DNA of 64,000 nt from assembly GCF_004345705.1 (NCBI RefSeq), contig NZ_SLWV01000018.1, positions 1-64,000 of the forward strand. The letters run 5' to 3'. The notes beneath the pieces are model-generated. The model ran no database searches and was not told where the DNA came from. It was given only the letters and a program-made list of their open reading frames with translations. Within the stretch, counting starts at the first letter, position 1. Every line of letters starts with the position of its first letter. This document shows, piece after piece, positions 54,649-64,000 of the stretch. This DNA comes from Marinisporobacter balticus. GTDB lineage: Bacteria > Bacillota > Clostridia > Peptostreptococcales > Thermotaleaceae. A program made the translations under genes and the position numbers.

Positions 54649-56997
54649 CTAATTCTCATCATAAAATTTCTCCAATGTCTTAATAATCTCATCTTCTGAT
54701 TTTATATTTATCCTATGATTCCACTCTCTTGGAAATATTCTTTTATAGTTTCCGTAGTTAAATCTTTCATCGATTAGAAGCACTACCCCTTTATCCTTTT
54801 CTGTACGAATGACTCGTCCAGCTGCTTGTAATACCTTGTTCATTCCTGGATACGTATAGGAATAATTAAACCCATTTCCATTTTTTTCATTAAAATAATC
54901 TTTTATGATATCTCTCTCTAAACATATTTGCGGAAGCCCTACGCCTACGATGATTGCACCTATTAATCGATCTGCTTTTAAGTCAATTCCTTCACCAAAT
55001 ATTCCTCCCATTACAGCAAAACCTACTAATGTATCTTTAGGATCTTTTTCAAATCCTAATAAATAAGCTTCCCTTTGTTCTTCGCTCATTGTATTTAATT
55101 GAATGATTGTGGCATATTCAGGATACTTTTCTTGAAATCTTTCATGAACATCCTGCATATATTTATAGGATGGAAAGAATACTAAATAATTCCCTTTTTT
55201 CTGAGATATAATTGCCTTTATATAATCTGCTATACAATTGTAGCTATATTCCCTATCCTTGTATTTTGTTGAAATGTTATTGGCAATCATTAGACAAAGA
55301 TTATTCCGATCAAAAGGAGAAGATAACATAATCGTCTGATCCGTTTCATCTCCACCCAAAATATACTTAAAATATTCTATAGGCGATAATGTAGCTGAAA
55401 AGAATATGGCTGACTTCCCCCTTTTGATCGCTTCACTTAATAGATAAGAAGGATCAAGGCAGAACATTTTTAGCATTACATCTTTATTTTCCTTCTCTAT
55501 GTAAGTTACATATCGATCATCATAAATCTCTAATATTCTTATAAAAGCTAAGCAATCAAAAAATAATTCTAATATTTCCTTATATCCTTTTGTTCCTTTT
55601 TTAGTGGCTAAGAGTTCTTCGCTCTCAGATATGAGTCTGTTTAATAAATAAGATATATTCTCTGGCATTTCTTTTTGTATATACACTTCTTTATCTCCAC
55701 AAAGTTTCTTCATCTTAAGCATATACCCATTGAGTTTATCTAAAGCTTTAGCAATTGTAGGCTCTTTATCTTTAAATATTCTTTTCAGCTCTAAAAAATG
55801 ATTTTTATAAAGGTTTGCTGAGAACATTTCACGTGCTCTATCTACTAAATTATGGGCCTCATCTATTAGAAAGGTATAGTCGTTATCTCCAAAATCAAAT
55901 AGGCCTTTTAGATATACAGTAGGGTCAAATATATAATTAAAATCACAAATAACGGCATCTACCCATGTAGCTAAATCTAGTGAAAATTCAAAAGGACAGA
56001 TATGATACTTTCTTGAATATGATTCTATTATAGCCCTAGATAATTCATCTTCATTTTGGAGTATATCAAGAATAGCCTCGTTTACTCTACTAAAATGTCC
56101 CTTTGCATATTCGCAGTATTCTGGTTCACATCTTGACTCTTCTTTAAAGCAGATCTTATCCTTCGCTGTTAAAGTTAATGTTTTAAAGCGCAATCCTTTT
56201 TCTCTCATTTTTATAAAAGCTTCCTCAGCAACCTGTCGTGTGATCGTTTTTGCCGTAAGATAAAATATCTTTGAAGTATATCCTTCACTAAATGCCTTCA
56301 CTGTCGGAAAAAGAGTTGATATAGTTTTCCCTATTCCTGTTGGTGCTTGTGCAAATAACTTTTTCTGATCTCTAATCGTTCTATAGACCGAAATTGCAAG
56401 TTCCCTTTGTCCAATCCGATATTTTTTAAATGGGAATACTAAATCTTTTACTGAGTCATCACGAAGTTTACACCAATCAGAAGTGAAATTTGCAAAAGCC
56501 ATGTATTGATCTATGATTTGATAAAAAAACACTTCCAAGCTTATAAAACTAAAATTTTTCCTTATATTTTTAAGCAATTCAGTTTCTAAATGAAAATAGG
56601 TTAATTGCACATCTATTTTGTCTAATTTATTTTGCAACGCATATATATAAGCATAACATTTTGCCTGCGCCCAATGGAGCTCATTATAATTTTCATGGAT
56701 TATTTCAAGGGGTTTTGTAGTAGATTTTATTTCATCTATACAAATACCATCGGATTCTTTTATGATGCCATCTGCTCTACCTTCTATTAAAAATGTATAC
56801 CCTTCATGTTCAAGTTTATGTTTTAGTGTAACCTCAGCTTCATAATTTTCAGCTTGATTCTTTTGTACCTTTTGATGCGCTCTTGTGCCTTCTACAGCTC
56901 TTGTCATACTTCTAAAGCTTGTGTCCAAATCTCCAGAACGCAAAATAAATTCAACTAGATTTCTAACAGATATTTTTATCTCATTCGTATTATGCAT
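54649..56997 (-). CDS. DinG/Rad3-type ATP-dependent DNA helicase with nuclease-like N-terminal domain
   Basis: 782 residues. The N-terminal 180 residues resemble a PD-(D/E)XK (Cas4-like) domain: IEGRADGIIKESDGICIDEI runs directly into KST, with EIK as the ExK element. The superfamily 2 helicase core follows. It has Walker A PTGIGKTIS near 222, a cysteine group (CFKEESRCEPEYC ... HICPF) that would hold a 4Fe-4S cluster, DEAH near 365, and C-terminal motifs GIFGEGIDL and QAAGRVIRTEKDKG. It would unwind and perhaps cut DNA in repair or recombination. A remnant of an IS lies right after its stop. Confidence 0.88.
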   Translation of the reverse strand: MHNTNEIKISVRNLVEFILRSGDLDTSFRSMTRAVEGTRAHQKVQKNQAENYEAEVTLKHKLEHEGYTFLIEGRADGIIKESDGICIDEIKSTTKPLEIIHENYNELHWAQAKCYAYIYALQNKLDKIDVQLTYFHLETELLKNIRKNFSFISLEVFFYQIIDQYMAFANFTSDWCKLRDDSVKDLVFPFKKYRIGQRELAISVYRTIRDQKKLFAQAPTGIGKTISTLFPTVKAFSEGYTSKIFYLTAKTITRQVAEEAFIKMREKGLRFKTLTLTAKDKICFKEESRCEPEYCEYAKGHFSRVNEAILDILQNEDELSRAIIESYSRKYHICPFEFSLDLATWVDAVICDFNYIFDPTVYLKGLFDFGDNDYTFLIDEAHNLVDRAREMFSANLYKNHFLELKRIFKDKEPTIAKALDKLNGYMLKMKKLCGDKEVYIQKEMPENISYLLNRLISESEELLATKKGTKGYKEILELFFDCLAFIRILEIYDDRYVTYIEKENKDVMLKMFCLDPSYLLSEAIKRGKSAIFFSATLSPIEYFKYILGGDETDQTIMLSSPFDRNNLCLMIANNISTKYKDREYSYNCIADYIKAIISQKKGNYLVFFPSYKYMQDVHERFQEKYPEYATIIQLNTMSEEQREAYLLGFEKDPKDTLVGFAVMGGIFGEGIDLKADRLIGAIIVGVGLPQICLERDIIKDYFNEKNGNGFNYSYTYPGMNKVLQAAGRVIRTEKDKGVVLLIDERFNYGNYKRIFPREWNHRINIKSEDEIIKTLEKFYDEN

Positions 56998-57046
56998 ATG
57001 ACCAGCCTTTCAACTTATTTCATACCTAATTATACAATTTAAAAAC

Positions 57047-57078
57047 AAATCCCACAATATTACATTATTGTAGGATTT
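57047..57078 (-). terminator. Terminator behind the diguanylate cyclase gene
   Basis: AAATCC-ACAATA and TATTGT-GGATTT pair with one C-A mismatch around a six-base loop; on the minus strand GTTTTTAAA follows. Confidence 0.8.
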
Positions 57079-57079
57079 A

Positions 57080-58972
57080 TTAATCAACTATTTTATTTTT
57101 CAGCTTCTGCTTATATGCATACATTCGCGTATCGGCAGTTTTTACTAATTCTTTATAATTCTCACACTCCTGAGGGAAGTTTGCAATACCATAGCTGAAA
57201 CTACAAGTAATATTATTACCTTCAAATATAATGGGATCATTGATAAAATTCTTTGCTATTTTTTCAAATTTTTCTACTAAGCTTTGCGTATTGGTCTCAA
57301 AGAAAACACAAATAAATTCATCCCCACCATATCTTGCAAAGATGTCTGAATTTCTAATTGCATCTTTAATTCTACCCGCAAAGTTCTTAATTAACTGATC
57401 TCCTGCCAAATGTCCATAGGTATCATTTACAGCTTTTAATCCATTTAAATCAAATACCACCAACAAAAATATTTCATCATATCGAATGGCCTTCTGTATA
57501 TTCATATCTAATAGTTCTTCAAAATACCTTCTATTATAAACATTTGTTAATTTATCATATCTAGATAAATAAATAGTTTCTTCGTAAAGCTTATGTTTAC
57601 TAATAGCAATTTCAAATTGATTCCTCATATACTCCATCACATCTAAATCCGTTTCATCATAAACAAAATTCTCTTTGCTATCCAAATTTACCAAACCATA
57701 TAATTGCCCATCTATTATGATTGGGGTCGTAAGAGAAGATTGTACTTCAATACCTTCTGTATTTTTTAAAATATCTGAAAATTTTTCTTTAAAAATTTCC
57801 TTAATGTCATTAATAATCACTGCTTTTTCTATCTTCCCTTTTGTCACATGCCATAAAAATGAATCTTTTAACTGAATGGAAAATCTTTTTGCTTCTTCAG
57901 CATCATATCCAATAGATGCGACAATTCTTAGATTTTCTCCTTTATCCAAAATCAATACACATGCAATGTCTGCATTTTCCACTGATTGAACTACCTTTTC
58001 TAAAATCAAATCAAATAATTCATTAATACTATTTTGTTCAATCACTGCATGATTCATTTCTAATATAGCTTCTTTTAGTTTTAGCAACCTATTTATTCTT
58101 TTTTCAGTTTTCTTGCGCTCTGTAATATCTATAACCACACCAACAATACCCATACTCTTTCCTTTTTGATTTATAATTGAAGCTTTTGTAAAAATAACAT
58201 CATGTAATACACCATCCGCACATTGCATTTTTGAATCATAAATAATTTTGTCCTGTTCTTTCAATAATTGAACATCTATTTTATGATGCTCATCAGCAAG
58301 TTCTTTTGGAAGAATATCATAAAGTGTGTTTCCAATAATATTTTCTCTTTTAAGTCCTAGATATTCTGTATGCGCAATATTAGAATATTTGTAGATCCCT
58401 TTGTCGTCTTTATAAAAGATAGGGTTAGGAATTGTATCCATAAGGGTTTGGAGAAATTTAAAGTTCTCTTGAAGGGCTATTTCAGCTTCCTTCCATTCTG
58501 TGATGTCTTGTACAGTACCAATAACCTTTTTCTTATTTCCAGAATCATCATATAGAAACATCCCATTTGCACGTATCCATCTTTCATCTCCATTTATTTT
58601 TAAAATTTTACATTCTACCTTCTCTATGATTTCTAAGTCTCTTACTTTCCTTATTTTTTCATCTACCATTTTTCTATAATCAGGATGAATAAGGGATACA
58701 GTCCAAAATTTGATTTTACCTTGATGGTTTTCTTTGTTCATTCCAAATATTCGATGCATTTCATCAGAAAAATAGAGTCTATTTAATCCATAATCCCATT
58801 CCCAACTGCCTAAGTTTGCAATCTCTTGTGCACATTTTAAACTAGCTTCTCTTTCTCTTAAAGCAATTTCTCTTTCTTTTTTTTCAAAATCATATCTTTC
58901 TTTGCCACTTTCAAAGAAATTTTTTCTAGTTTTTCGTCTCAATAAGTCTATCATCTTACTAAATACAGACAT
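57080..58972 (-). CDS. PAS-PAS-GAF diguanylate cyclase (GGDEF)
   Basis: 630 residues. After a charged N-terminal helix come two PAS domains (about 50-165, LGSWEWDYGLNRLYFSDEM, and about 170-290, NPIFYKDDKGIYKYSN), a GAF domain (about 310-455) and a GGDEF domain (about 465-625) with RYGGDEF. RNSD five residues before the motif is an intact inhibitory I-site. No membrane helix, so it senses cytosolic signals and makes cyclic di-GMP. GAGGAG lies upstream of the ATG. No c-di-GMP riboswitch or EAL protein is in the window. Confidence 0.92.
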   Translation of the reverse strand: MSVFSKMIDLLRRKTRKNFFESGKERYDFEKKEREIALREREASLKCAQEIANLGSWEWDYGLNRLYFSDEMHRIFGMNKENHQGKIKFWTVSLIHPDYRKMVDEKIRKVRDLEIIEKVECKILKINGDERWIRANGMFLYDDSGNKKKVIGTVQDITEWKEAEIALQENFKFLQTLMDTIPNPIFYKDDKGIYKYSNIAHTEYLGLKRENIIGNTLYDILPKELADEHHKIDVQLLKEQDKIIYDSKMQCADGVLHDVIFTKASIINQKGKSMGIVGVVIDITERKKTEKRINRLLKLKEAILEMNHAVIEQNSINELFDLILEKVVQSVENADIACVLILDKGENLRIVASIGYDAEEAKRFSIQLKDSFLWHVTKGKIEKAVIINDIKEIFKEKFSDILKNTEGIEVQSSLTTPIIIDGQLYGLVNLDSKENFVYDETDLDVMEYMRNQFEIAISKHKLYEETIYLSRYDKLTNVYNRRYFEELLDMNIQKAIRYDEIFLLVVFDLNGLKAVNDTYGHLAGDQLIKNFAGRIKDAIRNSDIFARYGGDEFICVFFETNTQSLVEKFEKIAKNFINDPIIFEGNNITCSFSYGIANFPQECENYKELVKTADTRMYAYKQKLKNKIVD

Positions 58973-59146
58973 GTCCTCTCTCCTCTTTGAAAATACAATT
59001 TATTCTAAAAAATAGTTTTCACATGAGAAAACTGCCCTTTTATATATTATAATCAATTTATCAAATAATGTGAATTTTTTCAATTATTTTGTCGAAATAT
59101 TTTGCGCTAAATGAATATCCTTTAAAAAATACTAGGATTTTTAACC
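58973..59146. other. Gene-free stretch upstream of the diguanylate cyclase
   Basis: AT-rich, no ORF and no distinct promoter pair; it precedes the fumarate reductase remnant on the opposite strand. Confidence 0.5.
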
Positions 59147-59257
59147 ATGGGCGGTATAAAAATCAATGAAATGGCTGAGGTTACTGGTGGCATTCACGGC
59201 ACCAACCGATTAGGTGGCAATTCTTTAACAGATATAATCGTTTTTGGAAAATTATAG
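59147..59257 (+). pseudogene. C-terminal remnant of a fumarate reductase flavoprotein (flavocytochrome c type)
   Basis: A 36-codon frame ending in TAG encodes MGGIKINEMAEVTGGIHGTN, then RLGGNSLTDIIVFGKL. This is the conserved C-terminus of FrdA/flavocytochrome-c proteins (TMGGIKIN ... GEVTGGVHG-NRLGGN-LTDIVVFG), with the 15-20 residues between GGIKIN and EVTGG removed in frame. The codons before the ATG (TTT TTA ACC) still read FLT. Nothing else of the roughly 500-residue enzyme remains. No SD is seen, so it is not expected to be expressed. Confidence 0.85.
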
Positions 59258-59297
59258 GATATAGTGCTTATGAAAATTCAAATTAATTTTTTATAAT

Positions 59298-59326
59298 AAA
59301 AAATCCGTGTAATCACACGGATTTTT
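59298..59326. terminator. Terminator behind pyc
   Basis: AAAAATCCGTGT and ACACGGATTTTT form a 12-bp stem around AATC, with A/T runs on both sides. Confidence 0.92.
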
Positions 59327-59330
59327 CGTT

Positions 59331-62300
59331 TTATTGATTCAATTTTATTAATAATTCTCCTACATCTATCTGCTGTCCTTCTTTTGCAATGACAGATTCT
59401 ACTACGCCATCTACAGATACTGTAATATTTGTTTCCATCTTCATGGCTTCTACAACGGCAACAATCTGATTTTCCTTCACTTTTTCTCCATCTTTTACAA
59501 GTACCTTTATTAAAGTTCCTGGAATACTTGAACCAATTTCTAGTGGATTAGAAGGGTCGGCCATCTGCACAAAATTACCTTCTTTTGCTACTGACCCACT
59601 ACCTTGATCATAAATTTTTACTGCCCTTCTGCTATCATTCACTTCAAATAGTACGGTTCTATTTCCAGCCTCATCTAATTTTCTAATTTCTAAAAGTTTG
59701 ATTACCAAAACCTTACCTTCAGCAATTTCTACTTGACAAGTTTCTCCTTCTGTTAACCCATGGAAATAGATATCACTCCCCATTTTACTGAAGTCTCCAT
59801 GTTCTTCTAAATATCCTAAATACTGTTCAAACACCTTAGGATACAATGCAAAGCTTAATAAATCTTTTTTCGTAGGCTCAATTTGAAATGTTTCTTGTAG
59901 ATATTTTTCTATTTTGTCAAAATCCTCATGCTCTAAAAGTTCTCCTGGTCTACAAGTAATCGGTTCTTCTCCTTTTAATACAAGTTTTTGAAGTTTTTCA
60001 CAAAATCCGCCCATCGGTTGACCCATCATTCCCTTAAAATATGCAACTATTGAATCAGGAAATGCCATATCAGTTCCCTTATCATAGATATTTTCTGGCG
60101 TCAAATCATTTTGTATCATAAAAATCGCCATATCTCCTACAGCCTTAGAAGATGGTGTAACCTTAATAATATCCCCTAGCATTTCATTTACTTTTTTATA
60201 CATTTCTTTCACTTCATTAAATCTATGTCCTAATCCAAAACTCTCTACTTGTGGCTTTAAATTTGAATATTGACCACCTGGAATCTCATACTTATAAATC
60301 TCTGCAGTACCTGATTTTAGCTCTGATTCAAATTGACTATAAACGGGTCTTACATCTCCCCAATAATCAGAAATCTTTTGAATATCATCTAATATTAATC
60401 CTGTATCTCTTGTCGTATTTTCAAAAGCTGCAACAACCGAATTAAGTGCTGGCTGACTTGTAAGTCCTGACATACTATTAATTGCTGTATCTACAATATC
60501 TACACCCGCTTCTGCTGCCATAAGTATTGTGGCAACACCATTTCCGCTTGTGTCGTGTGTATGAAGATGAATCGGCATACCTACTTCTTCTTTTAATGCC
60601 TTGATCAGTTTATACGCTGAATGTGGCTTAAGGAGTGCAGACATATCTTTGATTCCTAATATATGTGAACCTGTTTTTTCTATCTCTTTTGCCATTTTTA
60701 TATAATAATCTAATGTATATTTGTCTCGTCTTTCATCTAGAATATCTCCTGTATAACAGATGCAACTTTCTGCAATTTTTCCACTCTTTAGTACTTCATC
60801 TATTGCAACCTCCATACCCTTTAGCCAATTGAGTGAATCAAATATTCTAAATACATCTATCCCACTATTTGCAGATTCTTTTATAAATTCTCTTATGACA
60901 TTGTCTGGATAGTTTTTATATCCTACTGCATTCGCACCTCTTATTAACATTTGCAACAATATATTAGGCACCTTTTTTCGAATGATTTCTAATCTCTCCC
61001 ATGGAGATTCCTTTAAAAACCTATAAGCTACATCAAAGGTAGCGCCTCCCCACATTTCTACAGAAAATAAGTCTTTTGCCAAGATCGAAGTCTCTTTTGC
61101 TATTTTTTTCATATCTTTTGTTCTAATCCTTGTAGCCATTAATGATTGATGTGCGTCTCTCATCGTTGTATCTGTTAATAATAATTTATTCTGATTTTTA
61201 ATCCATTCTACAACACCATCTGGCCCTTTTTCTTCTAGGATTTGCTTTGTCCCTGTTAAATTTGCTGGTCGTTGTACTTTTGGAACTACTGGCACATCAA
61301 ATTCTTTTTTATTTCCTTTTGTTTCATTTACAACCTTTTCTCCTATAAAATTAAGTACTCTAAGTTCCTTATCTGCCTTTGGTGTAATCTCAAACAACTC
61401 CGGATTATCTGAAATAAATCCAGTATGGCATGTTCCAAGCTTAAACTCTTCATGCGTTAAAACGTTTACTAGGAATGGAATATTGGTTTTAACCCCTCTT
61501 ATTTTAATCTCTCTTATTGCTCTATTCACTTTTCTTGTAGCATCTTCAAAACTTCTTGATAAAGATGTAACCTTTACCAAAAGACTATCATAGTAAGGAC
61601 TTATGATAGACCCTGTAAATCCACTTCCACCATCTAGTCTTACCCCAAATCCAGAACCAGTTCTATAAATATCAATTTTCCCCGTATCTGGTGCAAAGTT
61701 ATTTAAAGGATCTTCTGTTGTTACCCTGCACTGAATAGAATATCCACGAATGACTATATCCTCTTGTGATCGAATACCAATTTCTTCAGAATCGAGGTGA
61801 TATCCCTGTGCAATTAAAATTTGACTTTGTACAATATCAACCCCTGTAACCATCTCTGTCACAGTATGTTCAACTTGAATTCTAGGATTCATTTCAATGA
61901 AATAATGATTGCCATATATATCTACTAAAAATTCAACCGTTCCAGCACTTCTATAATCCACTGCCTTCGCAATTTTTAATGCATCATCACATATTTTTTG
62001 TCTTTGTTCTTCTGTAATAGAAAGAGCAGGTGTAAATTCAATCACCTTTTGATGTCTTCTCTGAATGGAACAGTCTCTTTCATATAAATGTACAATATTT
62101 CCATACTTATCTCCTAAAATTTGTACCTCTATATGCTTTGGTTTTTCAAGATATTTTTCAATAAATATTGCATCAATCCCAAATGCTTTTTTTGCTTCAT
62201 TTTTTGCACTATAAAATCCCTGTAAAAGATCCTTTTCATCTCTTACAATTCGCATACCTCTTCCACCGCCACCAGCAGCAGCTTTAAGGATTACAGGATA

Positions 62301-62765
62301 GCCACAATACTTTGCAAATTCAAAAGCTTCTTTTTCAGATGTAACAGGCTTCTCGATTCCTGGAATTGTTGGAACCCCTACACGATTTGCCACTAATTTA
62401 GATTTTATCTTATCTCCTAATTGATCCATCATATGATGATTGGGTCCAATAAATTCTATTCCTGCTTCCTCACACCTTCTAGCAAATTCTGTATTTTCTG
62501 ATAAAAATCCATATCCAGGATGTATTGCATCTACGCCTTTTTTGAGTGCAATTTTTATAATCTCCTCAATATTCAAATAAGCTTCCACAGGTCCTTTATT
62601 CTTTCCTATTAAATAGGACTCGTCTGCTTTTGTTCTAAAAAGAGAATTTTTATCTTCATCAGAATAAATAGCTACAGTACGAATACCTAGCTCACTGCAA
62701 GCTCTAAATATTCTTATAGCAATTTCTCCTCTATTTGCTACCAACACTCTCTTGAACTTTTTCAT
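59331..62765 (-). CDS. pyc: Pyruvate carboxylase
   Basis: 1144 residues in the canonical order. The biotin carboxylase domain (VLVANRGEIAIRIFRAC; KAAAGGGGRGMRIV near 165) is followed by the carboxyltransferase domain (LLTDTTMRDAHQSLMATR near 540), the allosteric/tetramerisation linker, and the biotin carrier domain with VVEAMKMETN and its biotinylated Lys. It makes oxaloacetate from pyruvate, bicarbonate and ATP. GGGAGG six bases before the ATG at 62765 fixes the start. Monocistronic. It is a biotin user in the same window as the biotin synthesis genes. Confidence 0.97.
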   Translation of the reverse strand: MKKFKRVLVANRGEIAIRIFRACSELGIRTVAIYSDEDKNSLFRTKADESYLIGKNKGPVEAYLNIEEIIKIALKKGVDAIHPGYGFLSENTEFARRCEEAGIEFIGPNHHMMDQLGDKIKSKLVANRVGVPTIPGIEKPVTSEKEAFEFAKYCGYPVILKAAAGGGGRGMRIVRDEKDLLQGFYSAKNEAKKAFGIDAIFIEKYLEKPKHIEVQILGDKYGNIVHLYERDCSIQRRHQKVIEFTPALSITEEQRQKICDDALKIAKAVDYRSAGTVEFLVDIYGNHYFIEMNPRIQVEHTVTEMVTGVDIVQSQILIAQGYHLDSEEIGIRSQEDIVIRGYSIQCRVTTEDPLNNFAPDTGKIDIYRTGSGFGVRLDGGSGFTGSIISPYYDSLLVKVTSLSRSFEDATRKVNRAIREIKIRGVKTNIPFLVNVLTHEEFKLGTCHTGFISDNPELFEITPKADKELRVLNFIGEKVVNETKGNKKEFDVPVVPKVQRPANLTGTKQILEEKGPDGVVEWIKNQNKLLLTDTTMRDAHQSLMATRIRTKDMKKIAKETSILAKDLFSVEMWGGATFDVAYRFLKESPWERLEIIRKKVPNILLQMLIRGANAVGYKNYPDNVIREFIKESANSGIDVFRIFDSLNWLKGMEVAIDEVLKSGKIAESCICYTGDILDERRDKYTLDYYIKMAKEIEKTGSHILGIKDMSALLKPHSAYKLIKALKEEVGMPIHLHTHDTSGNGVATILMAAEAGVDIVDTAINSMSGLTSQPALNSVVAAFENTTRDTGLILDDIQKISDYWGDVRPVYSQFESELKSGTAEIYKYEIPGGQYSNLKPQVESFGLGHRFNEVKEMYKKVNEMLGDIIKVTPSSKAVGDMAIFMIQNDLTPENIYDKGTDMAFPDSIVAYFKGMMGQPMGGFCEKLQKLVLKGEEPITCRPGELLEHEDFDKIEKYLQETFQIEPTKKDLLSFALYPKVFEQYLGYLEEHGDFSKMGSDIYFHGLTEGETCQVEIAEGKVLVIKLLEIRKLDEAGNRTVLFEVNDSRRAVKIYDQGSGSVAKEGNFVQMADPSNPLEIGSSIPGTLIKVLVKDGEKVKENQIVAVVEAMKMETNITVSVDGVVESVIAKEGQQIDVGELLIKLNQ

Positions 62766-62999
62766 AATATACCTCCCTTTCTGAGAAATCAATTAAACAA
62801 CTATTTTTCTATGTATATGCGTAAATCCCATCTATAGTTGTATAAATATTCGCTTATAATTATATAATTTTATAATATAATTATAATTTCTACAAGTTGT
62901 TTTTTTAAAATATTATATTATTTGAAAATTCGTATTTTTTATATTTAGAATCGTTTCCTTCACAAAAAAAGCAGGAAAACAGCATCCCACTTTTATATA

Positions 63000-63353
63000 C
63001 TAACCTTTTGGTTTAAATATCAAAGCTCCCATAAACCCAAAAATTATCGCAGCAGAAATTCCTCCGCTTGTAATTTCAAAAATTCCTGTAAGCACACCAA
63101 TAACACCACTTCTCTTTGCTTCCATTAAAGCACCCTTTACCAATGAATTTCCGAAACTACATATTGGTACTGAAGCTCCTGCCCCTGCAAATTTTATTAA
63201 TGGGTCATATAAACCAAGTCCGCCTAATATAGCCCCCACTACAACTAATGTGCTGGTTGTATGAGCAGGTGTAAGTTTAAACACATCTAGCATAATCTGT
63301 CCAATAACACATATTAATCCTCCAACAATAAAAGCCCAAATAAATTTTTCCAT
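63000..63353 (-). CDS. spoVAE: Stage V sporulation protein AE
   Basis: 117 residues with three to four membrane helices and the family motifs QIMLDVFKLTPAHTTSTLVV, LGLYDPLIKFAGAGASVPI and SFGNSLVKGA. SpoVA proteins form the channel that loads dipicolinic acid into the forespore and releases it at germination. The ATG at 63353 has AGAGGTG; the longer frame to 63404 runs into spoVAD and is rejected. It directly follows spoVAD. No forespore sigma-G promoter is visible because the operon start is outside the window. Confidence 0.92.
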   Translation of the reverse strand: MEKFIWAFIVGGLICVIGQIMLDVFKLTPAHTTSTLVVVGAILGGLGLYDPLIKFAGAGASVPICSFGNSLVKGALMEAKRSGVIGVLTGIFEITSGGISAAIIFGFMGALIFKPKG

Positions 63354-63370
63354 ACATGCACACCTCTTTT

Positions 63371-64000
63371 CTACATTTCTATGGATACGGCATGAGCAAT
63401 ACATGGTATACTTTCCTTTTGCTGATAAGACATAGGAGACATTAAAGCCCCTGTTGCTACAATAAGTATTCTTTTTAATTCACCTTTTCTCATGCGATTT
63501 AAAAAATGTCCATAAGTTACTGTAGCAGAACATCCACATCCACTTCCACCTGCCATAACAGGCTGTTCTTTTTTGTAAATCATGATCCCACAATCGGTAA
63601 ATATTTTTGAAGGTATTTTCATTCGATGCTTTATTAATAAATCAGCAGCAATTCTATGTCCTACTGCTCCAAGATCCCCAGTAGCAATCACATCATAATA
63701 GGATGGATCAATATTTAGATCCCTAAAATGTGTTTCAATGGTATCAACAGCAGCGGGTGCCATAGCCTCTCCCATATTAAAAGGATCAGAAATTCCCATA
63801 TCAACGATTCTTCCTATAGTAGCTGCCGTCACCCGTGGGCCTTCGCCTTTTCTTGACAATAGGACTGCTCCAGCTCCTGTCACTGTCCACTGAGCAGTAG
63901 GAGGCTTTTGAGAACCATATTCTGTAGGATATCTGAATTGCTTTTCAGCTGCTGCATTATGACTGCATGCGCCAGCTACAACATATTTTGCAGCTTTGCT
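63371..64000 (-). CDS. spoVAD: Stage V sporulation protein AD (partial, cut by the window edge)
   Basis: The last 209 codons are present, out of roughly 340 expected; the frame is open through the window edge at 64000. It has a thiolase-like fold: YVVAGACSHNAAAEKQFRYP, QWTVTGAGAVLLS, ATGDLGAVGHRIAADLL, GGSGCGCSATVTYGHFLN. SpoVAD binds dipicolinic acid on the SpoVA channel in spores. Stop TAG is 18 bases before the spoVAE start, so they are coupled. Confidence 0.93.
   Translation of the reverse strand, partial: SKAAKYVVAGACSHNAAAEKQFRYPTEYGSQKPPTAQWTVTGAGAVLLSRKGEGPRVTAATIGRIVDMGISDPFNMGEAMAPAAVDTIETHFRDLNIDPSYYDVIATGDLGAVGHRIAADLLIKHRMKIPSKIFTDCGIMIYKKEQPVMAGGSGCGCSATVTYGHFLNRMRKGELKRILIVATGALMSPMSYQQKESIPCIAHAVSIEM

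Noticed and set aside
1..64000. CRISPR arrays, tRNA or rRNA genes, prophage, replication origin
   Set aside because: No regularly spaced repeats, cloverleaf sequences, phage structural genes or DnaA-box clusters were noticed on reading both strands.

Overview
The window is AT-rich (roughly 30% GC by eye) and comes from an endospore-forming member of the Clostridia. The evidence is: spoVAD/spoVAE at the right edge; a YtvI-type sporulation membrane protein; a cortex-type M14 peptidase with LysM; a class II (Firmicutes) galT; a long clostridial-type glutamine synthetase; pyruvate carboxylase; SD sequences of the GGAGG type; and frequent U-tailed terminators. Most genes lie on the minus strand. 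The exact genus cannot be fixed from the sequence.

Layout. 1-2.8 kb: an opine-dehydrogenase-family gene, then a deletion scar made of pieces of an alkaline phosphatase gene and a YibE/F-family gene. 2.9-7.6 kb: Leloir operon galK-galE-galT-galM. 7.8-12.2 kb: small alarmone synthetase (RelQ type), HAD phosphatase, GAPDH with an unusual cysteine tail, a TIGR01212-type radical SAM protein and a Usp-like protein. 12.5-16.7 kb: glutamate synthase large subunit behind a structured leader. 17-24.4 kb: M14 peptidase, bioF-bioH-like-bioC operon, and a divergent acyl carrier protein-fabF pair; the two arms share a promoter region with a BirA-type operator. A GltD-like flavoprotein follows. 24.4-29.7 kb: TetR / membrane-fusion lipoprotein / RND pump operon. 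29.8-38.2 kb: a cobalamin locus. A consensus promoter and a B12 riboswitch with terminator drive an ABC permease and ATPase, followed by a tandem-duplicated CbiK-type chelatase on a lipoprotein signal and a substrate-binding lipoprotein with an S-layer-like tail. Divergent from it is an ABC-2 exporter operon with cbiL. 38.2-42 kb: FHA-FtsW/RodA-PBP-FabI operon. 42-46 kb: PepF, a DRTGG protein, and an [FeFe]-hydrogenase-like protein of the sensory type. 46-51 kb: a Fur-box-preceded 50-residue ORF with a decayed neighbour, YtvI, glutamine synthetase and MscS. 51-59.3 kb: an ornithine-cyclodeaminase-like (TIGR00300) protein, a lipoprotein, a truncated GrpB gene, a GNAT protein, an IS3 OrfA remnant, a DinG/Rad3-type helicase with a nuclease-like N-terminus, a PAS-PAS-GAF-GGDEF protein and a fumarate-reductase remnant. 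59.3-64 kb: pyruvate carboxylase and spoVAE-spoVAD.

How it fits together. The window is core metabolism (galactose, glycolysis, nitrogen assimilation through GS and GOGAT, anaplerosis) interleaved with cofactor supply. The most distinctive blocks are two. The first is the cobalamin locus, whose cobalt chelatase is predicted to sit outside the membrane. The second is the biotin block, where a private ACP and KAS II appear to be under biotin control together with bioFHC. Several intergenic stretches are graveyards: phoA/yibF, grpB, IS3, a fumarate reductase and one unidentified gene. No tRNA, rRNA, CRISPR array, prophage or intact insertion sequence was seen.
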